Shown: positions 51,472 to 61,721, counted from the first letter of the stretch. The stretch is DNA of 64,000 bases from Clostridioides difficile_A (GCA_945909635.1 OX246690.1:2666001-2730000), one strand, 5' to 3'. Notes: generated by a model from the letters alone, not told the origin. Made by a program: numbers and translations.

Positions 51472-53700
51472 ATGAAACTTGTACTTGCTGAGAAACCATC
51501 TGTTGCAAAAACTATAGCATCCTTTCTAGGTGCAAAGACTAGACAAGATGGTTACTTTGAAGGAAATGATTATATAATTACTTATGCAGTTGGGCACTTA
51601 GTATCATTATATGATATGAAGGATTATGATAAAGATAAATATTCTGGTTCTTGGAAAATGAATAATTTTCCATTTGTTCCTGAAGATAAGTTTAAATTTA
51701 AGATTGATAGTTCTAAAACCAAACAATTTAATACTGTAAAAAAGCTCTTGAATAGAAAAGATGTAGAATACGTAATAAATGCTACTGATAATGACCGAGA
51801 AGGAGAACTCATAGCATTTCTAATATTTTTACTTGCAAACAATAAAAAACCAGTAAAAAGAATCTTAGTAAATGAATGGACACCAGAAGACATTACAAGA
51901 GGTATAAAAAACTTAAAAGATGAAGATGAAATGAGAAATCTTCAAGCAGCTGGATATACAAGACTTATCACTGATTGGTTGATTGGAATAAATTTCACTT
52001 CTGTTGCTACATTGAAATATGGAAATGGAAAATTATTAAATATAGGTAGAGTAATTCTTCCAACAGTTAAATTAGTCTATGATAGAGATATGGAAATACT
52101 AAATTTTGTTCCTAAAACTTATTACGAAATCGAAGGTCATTTTAAAGCTGAAGCTGGTGAGTATAAAGGTAAGTATGTTAAGGGCAAAGAAAGTAAATTT
52201 GATACACTTGAAGATGCAAATAAAATTATAGCTTCAATTACATCTGAAACAGGTAAAATACTAGATAAAAAAGTTACTATGTCAAAAGAATATGCACCCA
52301 AACTTTTTAGTTTGACATCACTTCAAGGATATATAACTTCTAAGTATTCTAATTTTACATCTGACAAGGTTTTAAATGTCTGTCAATCTCTTTATGAAGG
52401 TAATGGTAAGGGTGGATATATAACTTATCCTAGAACTGATTCTATTTTTTTAGAAGAAAGCTTAACTTCAAAAGTATCTCAAACCTTAGACAAATTAAAG
52501 GTTGGTCTTGAATATGAAAATAAAATTAAATTTTCCAAGACTAAAAGAGTCTTTGATTCTTCTAAAGTAGATTCACATAGTGCTATAATCCCTACTTATA
52601 TAATTCCAAAAAGCTTATCTAAAGATGAACAACTAGTTTATGATGCTATAAAAGATAGGTTCATAGCAAACTTTATGCCTCCTGCTGAATATGAGAATAC
52701 AGAAATTAAGACAGAAGTAGATAATTGTACTTTCCTAACAAAAGGTAAAGTACTTAAATCAAAAGGATATCTTGAAGTATATAATAAGGAAGAAAAAAAC
52801 GATTTACTTCCACTTGTAAATAAAGATGATAGTGTAGATGTCTTAGAAGTAAAACCATTAACTAAACAGACTACTCCTCCTAAACCATATACTGAAGACA
52901 CTCTTCTAAAAGCCATGAAAAATTGTGGTAAAAACGTGCCTGAAGAAGATACAACAGTGTTATCAGGATATTCTATAGGGACATCAGCCACACGTGCTGA
53001 TGTATTGAAGAAAATAAGCCAAGTTGGATATGTAAATAAAAAAGGAAAATCTTACTCTATAACAGACCTTGGAAAAAACTTAGTTGAAATTTTCCCTGTT
53101 AAAGACTTATTTGATGTAGACTATACTGGAAAACTTGAAAAAAGTTTGAGTGATATTCAAAAAGGAAAATACACTAGAAAAGAATATCTTACTAATATCA
53201 TTAATTTTATATATCAAAATGTCAATATTATAAAACACGATACTTCAAAAAACATAAACACAGAAGCATATATTTTTGATTCAAAAACTAAAAAATTTAC
53301 TAAAACAAAAGAAAAAAAGCAGAAAAAAGGTATAGCTAATTCCACAAAGGAAATTGCTGTGTCAAAAGATTCTGATGACAAAAATAAAAGTAAAAATAAT
53401 GATGATAATCCATCTCTTGGTAAATGTCCTGTTTGTCAAGGTGATGTGCTTGAATTCGATAAAGGGTTTGCTTGTAAAAATCATAAAGAATGTAAATTTG
53501 TTATTTGGAAAAATGATAAGTACTTAAGTCTTTATAAAAAGAAAGTTAATAAAACAATGGTCAAAAACATTTTGAAAAAAGGTGAAACCAAAGTAAAGTC
53601 TTTAACTTCTAAAAATGGGAATAAGTTTGATGCCACATTAAAATACAATAAGAATCCAGATAATGGTTATTTTAGTTGGAAAATAGAGTTTGATAATTAA
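51472..53700 (+). CDS. topB: DNA topoisomerase III
   Basis: Type IA topoisomerase of 742 residues. TOPRIM: MKLVLAEKPSVAKTIASFLG (Glu) and DNDREGE. The active-site Tyr is in GYITYPRTDS, followed by DSHSAIIPT. The C-terminus has a basic linker (TKTKEKKQKKG, KSKNNDDN) and a zinc-ribbon-like domain (CPVCQGDVLEFDKGFACKNH, in part). The start follows AAAGGAGGA. It ends at a perfect hairpin terminator. Confidence 0.96.
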   Translation: MKLVLAEKPSVAKTIASFLGAKTRQDGYFEGNDYIITYAVGHLVSLYDMKDYDKDKYSGSWKMNNFPFVPEDKFKFKIDSSKTKQFNTVKKLLNRKDVEYVINATDNDREGELIAFLIFLLANNKKPVKRILVNEWTPEDITRGIKNLKDEDEMRNLQAAGYTRLITDWLIGINFTSVATLKYGNGKLLNIGRVILPTVKLVYDRDMEILNFVPKTYYEIEGHFKAEAGEYKGKYVKGKESKFDTLEDANKIIASITSETGKILDKKVTMSKEYAPKLFSLTSLQGYITSKYSNFTSDKVLNVCQSLYEGNGKGGYITYPRTDSIFLEESLTSKVSQTLDKLKVGLEYENKIKFSKTKRVFDSSKVDSHSAIIPTYIIPKSLSKDEQLVYDAIKDRFIANFMPPAEYENTEIKTEVDNCTFLTKGKVLKSKGYLEVYNKEEKNDLLPLVNKDDSVDVLEVKPLTKQTTPPKPYTEDTLLKAMKNCGKNVPEEDTTVLSGYSIGTSATRADVLKKISQVGYVNKKGKSYSITDLGKNLVEIFPVKDLFDVDYTGKLEKSLSDIQKGKYTRKEYLTNIINFIYQNVNIIKHDTSKNINTEAYIFDSKTKKFTKTKEKKQKKGIANSTKEIAVSKDSDDKNKSKNNDDNPSLGKCPVCQGDVLEFDKGFACKNHKECKFVIWKNDKYLSLYKKKVNKTMVKNILKKGETKVKSLTSKNGNKFDATLKYNKNPDNGYFSWKIEFDN

Positions 53701-53711
53701 ATAATACTCAT

Positions 53712-53770
53712 AAAACAATAAATGTCAGTAGTATAATATATAATATTATGCTACTGACATTTATTGTTTT
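53712..53770. terminator. Terminator between topB and marR-like gene
   Basis: AAAACAATAAATGTCAGTAG and its exact complement flank an AT loop; serves both convergent genes. Confidence 0.88.
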
Positions 53771-53811
53771 ACAAAATTTTTCTTTTTTAATTATGACTTT
53801 CACAACTACAT

Positions 53812-54297
53812 CTAACCTAATTTTTTTACTATTTCTGATAGCTTCAGTGTGTGTTCATCCAATAAAGCTAACTCTTCTTCAGAAAGATTTGATAGTTTCT
53901 TTACTAAAGACTCTTTAAGTATAGCTTTTACTGCATCAAACAATTTAAATGCCTTATCCGTTAATTCCACCCTAAGAATTCTTCTATCTTTTGGGTCAGG
54001 AAATTTATTCACTAAATCATGTTCTACCAATCTATCAATAATTGGTGTCATATTTGATTTTAATATTCCTAAATTAGAAGCTATTTGAGAAATTGATGAT
54101 GAGTTCGATGTCATAAGATAAAGAATTACCTTCGCATGCGATGGAGCCATTGGACATTCTTCAAAATACGCTTTCATTATATCCGAGTTATTTTGAAATT
54201 TTTTTAACAAATCACTTTCTTTAAATATATTATTTTCAAGTACAAATAAGAAATCTAAGAAAGAGTCTGCTATTTTAAGTATATTATTGTTATCCAT
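53812..54297 (-). CDS. MarR family regulator of the RND locus
   Basis: Winged-helix regulator of 161 residues (SSSISQIASNLGILKSNMTP for the recognition region, FPDPKDRRILRVELT for the wing). It is divergent from an RND efflux operon, and a 16-bp palindrome overlaps that operon's promoter, so it probably represses efflux. The start follows AGGGATG at 8 bases. The ligand is unknown. Confidence 0.92.
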   Translation of the reverse strand: MDNNNILKIADSFLDFLFVLENNIFKESDLLKKFQNNSDIMKAYFEECPMAPSHAKVILYLMTSNSSSISQIASNLGILKSNMTPIIDRLVEHDLVNKFPDPKDRRILRVELTDKAFKLFDAVKAILKESLVKKLSNLSEEELALLDEHTLKLSEIVKKLG

Positions 54298-54356
54298 CTT
54301 TGTAACATCCCTTCAACAAATAATGTAATAAAACATTCGTTATTTATATAGTATAA

Positions 54357-54385
54357 ATTATAAACTATTAATAAATTTAAAACAA
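54357..54385 (-). promoter_or_regulatory. Promoter of the marR-like gene
   Basis: TTGTTT-17-TATAAT on the minus strand, about 50 bp from the start codon, close to the divergent operator. Confidence 0.65.
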
Positions 54386-54395
54386 GAAAAAGTTA

Positions 54396-54424
54396 TTGAC
54401 TCATAATAATTATAAATTTATAAT
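54396..54424 (+). promoter_or_regulatory. Promoter of the RND efflux operon
   Basis: TTGACT-17-TATAAT, near-consensus. The leader to the adaptor gene is about 115 nt. The -10 box is part of the palindrome at 54409-54424. Confidence 0.75.
54409..54424. promoter_or_regulatory. Candidate MarR operator
   Basis: ATTATAAATTTATAAT is a perfect 16-bp palindrome covering the -10 region of the efflux promoter, a usual place for a MarR-family repressor. A related half-site (ATTATAAATT) recurs at about 54437. Confidence 0.6.
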
Positions 54425-54546
54425 CAAATTAGAGAATTATAAATTGCCAATAAAGGGAAGTTTTTTTATTAGCCTAAAACTAAACTTAAAATAAGACACT
54501 TTAAATTCTACAACAAGCTAGTGCGCAATATATAATAGGAGGAGAT

Positions 54547-55770
54547 ATGAAAAGATATTTAATAGTTTTCTTAATGTGTAGTTCACTGTTTTTAGTTGGA
54601 TGTGGAAAAACAGAAGAACCTGAACCTGAGAAACCAATAGCAGTTTCTGTTCAAAAAGCAGTAGGAGGAGAAATTGAAAACACAAATGCTTTTTCAGGAA
54701 CTACAAAGGTTAAAGATGAAACAGCTGTTACTGCACAGACTGTTGGCACAGTTCAAGAAGTTTATGTAAAACTTGGGCAAAATGTAAGAAAAGGAGATGA
54801 ATTATTGAGTATAAGCAGTCCAGATCTAGAAAATAGTGTAAAACAAAGTAAAGCAGCATTAGATTTGGCTAAAGCAAGTTATTCAAGTGCAACTGGTGGT
54901 TCATTAGAATCACAAGTGAATCAAGCAAAGACAGCTCTTGATAATGCAAAGATTCAATATGATGAATCTCAAAGGAATTATGACAATAATAAGGTTCTTT
55001 ATGAGCAGGAAGTAATTAGTTTAGACCAATTTAAAAAAATAGAATTTGCTTTAGAACAATCAAAACAACAACTAGATTCTGCTCAAAGATCATACGATAC
55101 AGCAACTTCAAAGAGTATACCTCAAGCTAAAGCTCTTGCTAAAAAACAACTTGACCAAGCTCAAGTATCATATAATTTGGCAATGAGTAACTTAGATAAG
55201 TTAACATTAACAGCTCCAGTAGATGGTACAATAACGGCTAAAAACTTTGATGCAAAAGAAATGATAACACAATCACAGCCAGCTTTTACTATTTCCAACC
55301 CTAACATATTAGAAGTTGACTTAAATGTAGCCGAATCAGACATAGGTAAATTTAAGAAGGATGGAAATGTAGAAGTTATAATTGAAGACCAGAGAATTTT
55401 AGGAAAAGTAGATTATGTACCTTCAGTAGTTGACCCACAGACATCTTTATATCCTGTTAAAGTGCTTGTTAATAATACAAACAATAAATTTAAAGCAGGA
55501 ATGTCTGCTCAAGTAAATTTAAGTGTTGAAAAAGAAAATGGTGCTGTTACAGTACCTAAAAAGGCAATATTCGAAGAAAAAGGAAAGAAATATGTATACA
55601 TAGCAAAGAAGGATAATATAGCAAAGAAAAAATTAGTTCAAACTGGAATTGTAACAGAGGATAAAATAGAAATCAAAAGTGGTGTAAGCGAAAAAGATAC
55701 AGTGGTTATTGGGGGTATAAGTCTTATTTCTGATGGAACTAAGATATTTCCTGTAGAAAAGGAGAAATAG
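54547..55770 (+). CDS. RND efflux periplasmic-adaptor-type lipoprotein
   Basis: Membrane fusion protein of 407 residues. Lipobox LVGC (Cys19). Order: biotinyl-lipoyl half (about 50-95), a long coiled coil (about 95-215, with SYSSATGG and ALDNAKIQYDESQRNYDNN), second lipoyl half (LTAPVDGTITAKN), beta-barrel and membrane-proximal domains. It bridges the RND pump to the outer component in diderms; in a monoderm it is anchored on the outer face of the membrane. The start follows AGGAGGAG. The permease gene follows after 4 bp. Confidence 0.93.
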   Translation: MKRYLIVFLMCSSLFLVGCGKTEEPEPEKPIAVSVQKAVGGEIENTNAFSGTTKVKDETAVTAQTVGTVQEVYVKLGQNVRKGDELLSISSPDLENSVKQSKAALDLAKASYSSATGGSLESQVNQAKTALDNAKIQYDESQRNYDNNKVLYEQEVISLDQFKKIEFALEQSKQQLDSAQRSYDTATSKSIPQAKALAKKQLDQAQVSYNLAMSNLDKLTLTAPVDGTITAKNFDAKEMITQSQPAFTISNPNILEVDLNVAESDIGKFKKDGNVEVIIEDQRILGKVDYVPSVVDPQTSLYPVKVLVNNTNNKFKAGMSAQVNLSVEKENGAVTVPKKAIFEEKGKKYVYIAKKDNIAKKKLVQTGIVTEDKIEIKSGVSEKDTVVIGGISLISDGTKIFPVEKEK

Positions 55771-55774
55771 TACT

Positions 55775-58700
55775 ATGAATTTTATACAAACTTCTGTTAA
55801 GCGTCCTCTCACAATCATAATGGTCTTCTTAGTATTAATAGTTTTTGGTGGTATTGGATACAAGAAAATGTCAATAAATCTAATGCCTGATATAGAAATA
55901 CCTGTTGTAATGGTTATGACTACTTGGACAGGTGCTGGTCCTCAAGACGTTGATGAACAAGTTAGTCAAAAAGTTGATGAAAGTTTATCAGCTGTTTCAA
56001 ACGTAAATACTACCATATCAAGTTCACAAGAAAGTGTTTCTATGGTAGTTGCTCAATTCGAGTTTGGAACCAATTTAGATGAAATAATGAACGATGTTAG
56101 GTCTAAAGTTGATGCATTACAGACTAGTCTTCCAGAGGATGCAGCTAAACCAACAGTTCTAAAATTAGATATGAATGCACAAGCCATAGGTCAGCTTGTT
56201 ATATCTGGAGGAAATGAAAATAGTTCACAGGCATTGAGAAAATATGCTGAGGATGTGATTCAACCTAAAATAGAATCTATAGATGGTGTAACTTCAGCAG
56301 ACCTTAAAGGTGGAGAAAAAGCACAAGTCAATGTAATAGCTGACCCAGCTGTTCTTTCAAATTATGGAGTTAGTTTATCAACTATAAAGGGTATCTTATC
56401 ATCTAGTAATAAAACATATCCTTATGGGTCAATTACTCAAGGTGAAGATAAAATAGTTTTAAGAGCAATTGATAAACTTGAATCTTTAGATGATATAAAA
56501 CAGCTTCAAATTCCTGTAAAAGGTGGAAATACAGTTAGATTAGATAACCTTTGTAGTGTAGATTATGGATATGCAGACAAAGACAGTATTTATAGATATA
56601 ATGGAAAAGACAGTTTGGTAATAGATATTTCTAAACAACAGGATGCCAATACTGTAAAAGTTATGCAAAATGCATATAAATATGTAGATGAATTAAATAA
56701 AGAAAATCCTCAATTTAAAATTAAAATTGCTAACGATACAAGTGAGTACATAAGTGAATCAATAAATAGTGTAATGAGCAACTTGCTTATAAGTGCTGTT
56801 ATTGCCTTTGTGGTAATCTTTGCTTTCTTAAAAAGTGTAAGAGCTTCACTAGTTGTTGCCATAGCAATCCCAATTTCTATAATAGGTGCTATAGCAGTTC
56901 TATACTTTACAGGAGAAAGTTTAAACCTTATCACTGCAAGTTCCTTGGTAATTTCAGTTGGTATGGTTGTCGATAATGCTACAGTTGTAATTGAAAATAT
57001 ATTTAAATATAGGAAAAGTGGTCGCATGAGTATTGACGATTGTGCTATTGAGGGTACAAGAACTGTAACCAATGCCATACTTGCATCAACATTGACTACT
57101 ATAGCAATATTTTTACCTATTATGTTTACAGAAGGTATAGCTAAAATAACCTTTGGAGCATTAGGTAAAACACTTATAGCTTCTCTAGCCTTCTCTTTCA
57201 TAGGCGCAATTACTCTTGTTCCTAGTGTATTCGCAAAATTAAGTAGAGGTAAGAATAGCGAAAAAATGAAAGAAAAAGATAGCCCTATATTTGATAAAGT
57301 AAGTGAAGGGTATAAAAAATTACTAAGTGTATGCTTAAGACACCAACGCTTAGTAGTAATAGCAAGTTTACTTATTTTTATAGCTTCTCTATTTGGAATG
57401 AGCTTTATAGGTATGGACTTTATGCCAGCTGCAGACAAAGGGGCATTGGCAATTTCTATAGAACTTCCAAAGGGTCTTAGTCTAGAATCTAATGATTACT
57501 ATGTATCTATGACTGAGAAAAAAGTTTCAGATATCCCAGAAGTTAAAACTTTAATAACAACTTTAACATCAGATTCAAATAATAATACAGCAAATATAGC
57601 AATTGAATTAGAATCTCAAAAAAATAGAAAGAGAACTACTGATGAGATAGAAAAAGAAATAATTGATAGAGTTGCCACTGTCCCAGACTGTAAAATAAAT
57701 GTAAGTCAAAATAGTAGTGTCATGGGTGGAAGTACAGGGGCAGACTTTACATTAGAAATGAAAGGCCCTGATTTAGATGTATTAAAAATATTAGGAAAAG
57801 AAGCCGAAAAACAATTCAGCTCCATAAAAGGATTTAGAAATGTTAAGACTTCTCTTACAGATACAACACAAGAAGCTCAATTTACCATAGACAAACATAA
57901 AGCTCAAGAGTATGGTGTAAATACTGCCGAAATTGCAGGATTACTACGTACAGCAATAAATGGTGATTCAGTCACTACTGCTACTATTGATGACTATAAA
58001 GTGGATGTAAATTTAAAATTTAAAGCAGACAGTATTGACAATCTGGAAGATATAAAACAATTAAAAGTAAACTCTGCAACTGGAAAAGAAGTTCCTCTTG
58101 GTGCTTTTTCAGATATAAAAATGGCAGATGGTCTACAATCTATATCTAGGACTGATGGAGATTTCTCTGTAAATATAACTGCTACACTTGATAATGTAGA
58201 TGCTGGTACTGCTACTAAACTAGCACTAGAAAAAACTAACAAGATGGTAATTCCTAAAAATTACTCTATTGGTGTTGGTGGAGAAACAGAGATGATGAAC
58301 GAATCTATGGCAAGTCTTGGATTCTCAATGGTTATAGCCATAGCATTAGTTTATATGGTAATGGTAGCTCAGTTTGAATCATTTAGTAAACCATTTATAA
58401 TCATGTTCTGTGTTCCATTTGCATTTGTTGGAGTTGTACTTTCTCTCCTAGTCAGTGGGCAAAGTTTGAGTACTGTAGGTATGTTAGGTATAATCTTACT
58501 TATAGGTATAGTTGTTAACAACGGTATAGTTCTTATTGACTACATAGAACAACTTAGAAAGACAAATCGTAGCAATGATTTAATTGGATTGGTTTCTATT
58601 GGTTGTGCAGCAAGATTAAGACCAGTTCTAATGACAACAGCAACAACAATTTTAGGTATGTTACCAACAGCACTATCTCTTGGTGAAGGTGGAGAAACAA

Positions 58701-58909
58701 TGCAACCACTAGCAATAGTTATAATGGGAGGTCTGACTGTATCTACACTTATAACTTTGGTACTTATACCTACCATATACTTGATATTTGATAGATGGGA
58801 AGATAAGTTTTCAGACAAAATGCCTAAAATATTTGGTAAAATAACAGATAAAATAGGTGATATAAAAAGAAAGATAATAAAGAAACCAAAATTGAAAGCT
58901 AAAGTTTAA
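55775..58909 (+). CDS. RND family efflux permease (AcrB/HAE1-like)
   Basis: Proton-driven exporter of 1044 residues with the usual 12-helix plan: first helix (TIIMVFLVLIVFGGIGY), large extracytoplasmic loop (about 35-330), helices 2-6 including SSLVISVGMVVDNATVVIEN (the helix-4 Asp used in proton relay), second loop (about 555-860), helices 8-12 (GMLGIILLIGIVVNNGIVLI, RLRPVLMTTATTILGMLPTA in part). It is full-length and intact. The substrate is unknown. Co-transcribed with the adaptor and the TolC-like gene. Confidence 0.95.
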   Translation: MNFIQTSVKRPLTIIMVFLVLIVFGGIGYKKMSINLMPDIEIPVVMVMTTWTGAGPQDVDEQVSQKVDESLSAVSNVNTTISSSQESVSMVVAQFEFGTNLDEIMNDVRSKVDALQTSLPEDAAKPTVLKLDMNAQAIGQLVISGGNENSSQALRKYAEDVIQPKIESIDGVTSADLKGGEKAQVNVIADPAVLSNYGVSLSTIKGILSSSNKTYPYGSITQGEDKIVLRAIDKLESLDDIKQLQIPVKGGNTVRLDNLCSVDYGYADKDSIYRYNGKDSLVIDISKQQDANTVKVMQNAYKYVDELNKENPQFKIKIANDTSEYISESINSVMSNLLISAVIAFVVIFAFLKSVRASLVVAIAIPISIIGAIAVLYFTGESLNLITASSLVISVGMVVDNATVVIENIFKYRKSGRMSIDDCAIEGTRTVTNAILASTLTTIAIFLPIMFTEGIAKITFGALGKTLIASLAFSFIGAITLVPSVFAKLSRGKNSEKMKEKDSPIFDKVSEGYKKLLSVCLRHQRLVVIASLLIFIASLFGMSFIGMDFMPAADKGALAISIELPKGLSLESNDYYVSMTEKKVSDIPEVKTLITTLTSDSNNNTANIAIELESQKNRKRTTDEIEKEIIDRVATVPDCKINVSQNSSVMGGSTGADFTLEMKGPDLDVLKILGKEAEKQFSSIKGFRNVKTSLTDTTQEAQFTIDKHKAQEYGVNTAEIAGLLRTAINGDSVTTATIDDYKVDVNLKFKADSIDNLEDIKQLKVNSATGKEVPLGAFSDIKMADGLQSISRTDGDFSVNITATLDNVDAGTATKLALEKTNKMVIPKNYSIGVGGETEMMNESMASLGFSMVIAIALVYMVMVAQFESFSKPFIIMFCVPFAFVGVVLSLLVSGQSLSTVGMLGIILLIGIVVNNGIVLIDYIEQLRKTNRSNDLIGLVSIGCAARLRPVLMTTATTILGMLPTALSLGEGGETMQPLAIVIMGGLTVSTLITLVLIPTIYLIFDRWEDKFSDKMPKIFGKITDKIGDIKRKIIKKPKLKAKV

Positions 58910-58930
58910 ATAGAATGGAGGGTGATTGTA

Positions 58931-60274
58931 TTGAATAAGAAAGTTAGTAAAATAGTTGCAATCGGATGTGGTGTTGGTATAATAACAGCTAATCTAATGC
59001 CAGTTTATGCAAATGATAATACTTCTTCTATAAATAAAGTTGATAACTCTATCATGAATGACTCAACTAAAAGAACATCTGAAAAGGAAATTTTGACTGC
59101 TAGAGAAGCTGTCAGTGCAGCGCTTAAAAATAGTGAAAAATTAAAGATGAAATCAGAAGAAATAAAAATGTTAAAAGAAAAGTTAGAAGTACAAGATGAG
59201 TTTGATAGTTTTACTGGAAGTGATAATGCATTTCCATACGACCAAATTGGACTTCTTAAAAATCAAAGTGAGCAAGCCAAGGGATTTATGGAAGACCAAA
59301 TAGCCAATGATATTACTAATAAATACAATGATTTAGTCTCAAGAGAAAATGAATTGGATAAAATAAAAAACAATCTTGAAATAAAAACTAAAGAAATTAA
59401 AGATATGAAATTAAAAAAAGAGTTGGGTTTAGTAACATCATTAGAAACTGAGTCAGCTGAACTTGAACTTCAAACGCTACAAAATACTCAAAAATCTAAG
59501 CTTCAAGAATTAAAAAATAATCAAGACTATTTTAAATTGTTAACTAATATAGATTTAAATAATTATCAATTGGATAAAGAATATAGATTTGAATCTTTTA
59601 GAGTTGGTGGCTCAGTCGATTCATATATGGAAGGTAAGGTTAATGAATACTTAAAGTATGACCAATTGATTTTAGAACGTACTGAAGAAAGTTTTAATGA
59701 TAAGGATGAGAATAAAGCAGATTTACCAGATAGACCTGAACTAAAAAAACCTACTGTACCTCCTAAACCAATTAAACCATCTTTAGATAAATTTTCTACT
59801 CAAGAGGCATATATAAAAGCACTTGATGAGTATAATAAAAAACTTGATGAATATGAAAATGCAATTAATGCTCTTAATCAATATAATGCTGAAAAGACTA
59901 ATTATGCGACAGGGCTTACTACATATGCAAATTATCTTCAACAAAAATACAATACTGAAAATGGTCTAGTAACATTAGAAGACAGTAAAAAAGCTCTAAA
60001 AAAAGGCTTGATTGACAGTTATGCTCAATTACTTGCTTTAGAAGATACAATTGAAATTACTAAAAAACAACTTGAATTATCAGAAAAACAAGTAAAAAAT
60101 ACTAAATTAAGATATGATTTAGGATTAATTACTCTAACTGATTATAAAAAACAAGTAGTAAGTAATGAAGATGCTAAAAATAGCTATGACACGCTTATTG
60201 TAAACTATAACTCACTAAAAAATGGTATAGAAAAGCCTTGGATACTTAGTACTGGAAATAATACTGGTAAATAG
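58931..60274 (+). CDS. TolC-like (outer-membrane-factor homologue) secreted protein
   Basis: Protein of 447 residues with a signal peptide (KKVSKIVAIGCGVGIITANL, in part; cleavage near VYA-ND) and two long helical halves with OEP-type repeats: EAVSAALKNSEKLKMKSEE, MKLKKELGLVTSLETESAEL, and later TKLRYDLGLITLTDYKKQ. A Pro-rich insert (PERPELKKPTVPPKPIKP-like, about 275-295) separates them. TolC relatives form outer-membrane channels, which a monoderm lacks, so its partner role here must differ. I start at TTG 58931, nine bases after GGAGG; a GTG directly after the ribosome site is too close. Last gene of the operon. Confidence 0.85.
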   Translation: MNKKVSKIVAIGCGVGIITANLMPVYANDNTSSINKVDNSIMNDSTKRTSEKEILTAREAVSAALKNSEKLKMKSEEIKMLKEKLEVQDEFDSFTGSDNAFPYDQIGLLKNQSEQAKGFMEDQIANDITNKYNDLVSRENELDKIKNNLEIKTKEIKDMKLKKELGLVTSLETESAELELQTLQNTQKSKLQELKNNQDYFKLLTNIDLNNYQLDKEYRFESFRVGGSVDSYMEGKVNEYLKYDQLILERTEESFNDKDENKADLPDRPELKKPTVPPKPIKPSLDKFSTQEAYIKALDEYNKKLDEYENAINALNQYNAEKTNYATGLTTYANYLQQKYNTENGLVTLEDSKKALKKGLIDSYAQLLALEDTIEITKKQLELSEKQVKNTKLRYDLGLITLTDYKKQVVSNEDAKNSYDTLIVNYNSLKNGIEKPWILSTGNNTGK

Positions 60275-60343
60275 AAAGTATTAAATAACTTTCACAAAGT
60301 TGTTTAATAAAAATATATAGAAAATTGATTTATTATTAAATAA

Positions 60344-60389
60344 AAGACTGTAGATATATTTATATAGAAACAAATATATCTACAGTCTT
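60344..60389. terminator. Terminator after the RND operon
   Basis: AAGACTGTAGATATATTT and its exact complement with a 10-nt loop. The rest of the 315-bp gap to the racemase gene (60275-60589) shows no gene. Confidence 0.85.
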
Positions 60390-60589
60390 CTTAGTATACA
60401 ATTTATAAATTTATTTTATATAAATCTACTTAATTCTCTATATTCAATATTTCAATTTCATATCAAATAATTTTCATTTTAAATCATTATAACTTTTCTA
60501 AGTTCCATATGACATAATCCTTTTACCTAGAGCTTATATCTATGTAAGTCTTTATTATAATAAAATAATTGACAGTTAGAAAAATAAAA

Positions 60590-61621
60590 CTATTTTGAAA
60601 CCTGGAATCCATATTTTAAAGGGTCATCATTGTCAATAATATAAGTAGATACCCCTGTTATATAAGCACTTCCTGTAATTTTAGGTATTACTGCAGAATA
60701 ATCTCCAGCCTTTGCTTCTTCCTTAATTACACCTGTAAATGTAGTACCAATAAAGCTTTCATATACAAAAGGCTCTCCAATACCAATTTTACCTCTTTTA
60801 TAAAGAGTCGCAAGTTTAGCGCTCGTACCAGTTCCACATGGAGAACGGTCTGCCATATAATCACCAAATATTACAACATTTCTCATGTCACATCCAGGTG
60901 TTGAAGTAGGACAATACAATTCAGCAAGGTCAACAGAAGTAATATCACATTCAGGATGTTGTATTTCGTTTTCTTGGTTAGCATGTTCAATTAATTTCAT
61001 ACCAAAATCAGTTAGAAATGGAATATTTTCAGGTGTTACATCCATACCAAATTGTGTAACATCACACAATGCGAAGAAACTTCCTCCAAATGAAATATCA
61101 TATGTAATCTCTTTTCCATTAATATTAGTTGTTAAGTTTTCCTTATACAAAAATGCAGGTACATTTGTTAGTGTTACATTTACAACTTTACCATCTTTTA
61201 CTTCTGCTTTTGTACGTATTAGACCAGCAGGTGCATCTAAAACAACTTCTGTATATGGCTCTTTTGCTTCTACAAGTCTAGCTTCTATAATCGCAGTAAC
61301 TGTTCCAATAGTTCCATGCCCACACATATTCAAATATCCACCAGTATCCATATATATAACTCCATAATCTGCTTCTGAATGGATTGGCTCAGTAACAATA
61401 GAGCCAAACATATCATGATGTCCACGAGGTTCAAACATTAATGCCTTACGATACTGGTCACAATTCTCTTCCAAATATTTTTTCTTTTCAATCATTGTAT
61501 TTCCTGGCAATTTTGGAAATCCAGATAATACAACACGTGTAAATTCTCCAACTGTATGTGTATCAACAGCAGTAAAACATTTTTCGTAAATACTAAGATT
61601 TACATTTGGTTTTAGTTCCAT
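60590..61621 (-). CDS. Proline racemase / hydroxyproline epimerase family protein
   Basis: Cofactor-independent racemase-family enzyme of 343 residues. Both catalytic Cys are present: Cys100 in NMCGHGTIG and Cys262 in SPCGTGTSAKLA, so it should be a racemase or epimerase and not a dehydratase. It is a paralogue of, and clearly different from, PrdF of the proline reductase operon as I recall that sequence. No other prd gene is nearby. The neighbour is a divergent ROK regulator, which fits a substrate-specific catabolic or uptake role. Substrate (proline, 4-hydroxyproline or another) is unresolved. The start follows AAGGGGG. Confidence 0.9.
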   Translation of the reverse strand: MELKPNVNLSIYEKCFTAVDTHTVGEFTRVVLSGFPKLPGNTMIEKKKYLEENCDQYRKALMFEPRGHHDMFGSIVTEPIHSEADYGVIYMDTGGYLNMCGHGTIGTVTAIIEARLVEAKEPYTEVVLDAPAGLIRTKAEVKDGKVVNVTLTNVPAFLYKENLTTNINGKEITYDISFGGSFFALCDVTQFGMDVTPENIPFLTDFGMKLIEHANQENEIQHPECDITSVDLAELYCPTSTPGCDMRNVVIFGDYMADRSPCGTGTSAKLATLYKRGKIGIGEPFVYESFIGTTFTGVIKEEAKAGDYSAVIPKITGSAYITGVSTYIIDNDDPLKYGFQVSK

Positions 61622-61665
61622 TTTGGAAACCCCCTTAATATTATGTAATATAGTTATGTAACTTT

Positions 61666-61694
61666 ATTTTATAACTTTATTTTTAAATTGTCAA
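61666..61694 (-). promoter_or_regulatory. Promoter of the proline-racemase-like gene
   Basis: TTGACA-17-TAAAAT, near-consensus, 45 bp upstream of the start. Repeats around AGTTATGTAACT (about 61652-61663) lie just downstream and could bind a regulator. Confidence 0.75.
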
Positions 61695-61721
61695 CTCAGA
61701 GAACTGGAAAAGATTAAGAAA

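Noticed and set aside
50928..53700. Prophage origin of dut and topB
   Set aside because: Both can occur on mobile elements, but no integrase, structural phage gene or attachment repeat is nearby, and both are common chromosomal genes.
56710..57438. 242-residue minus-strand ORF within the RND permease gene
   Set aside because: Antisense shadow of a long conserved gene, with no ribosome site and low-complexity composition.
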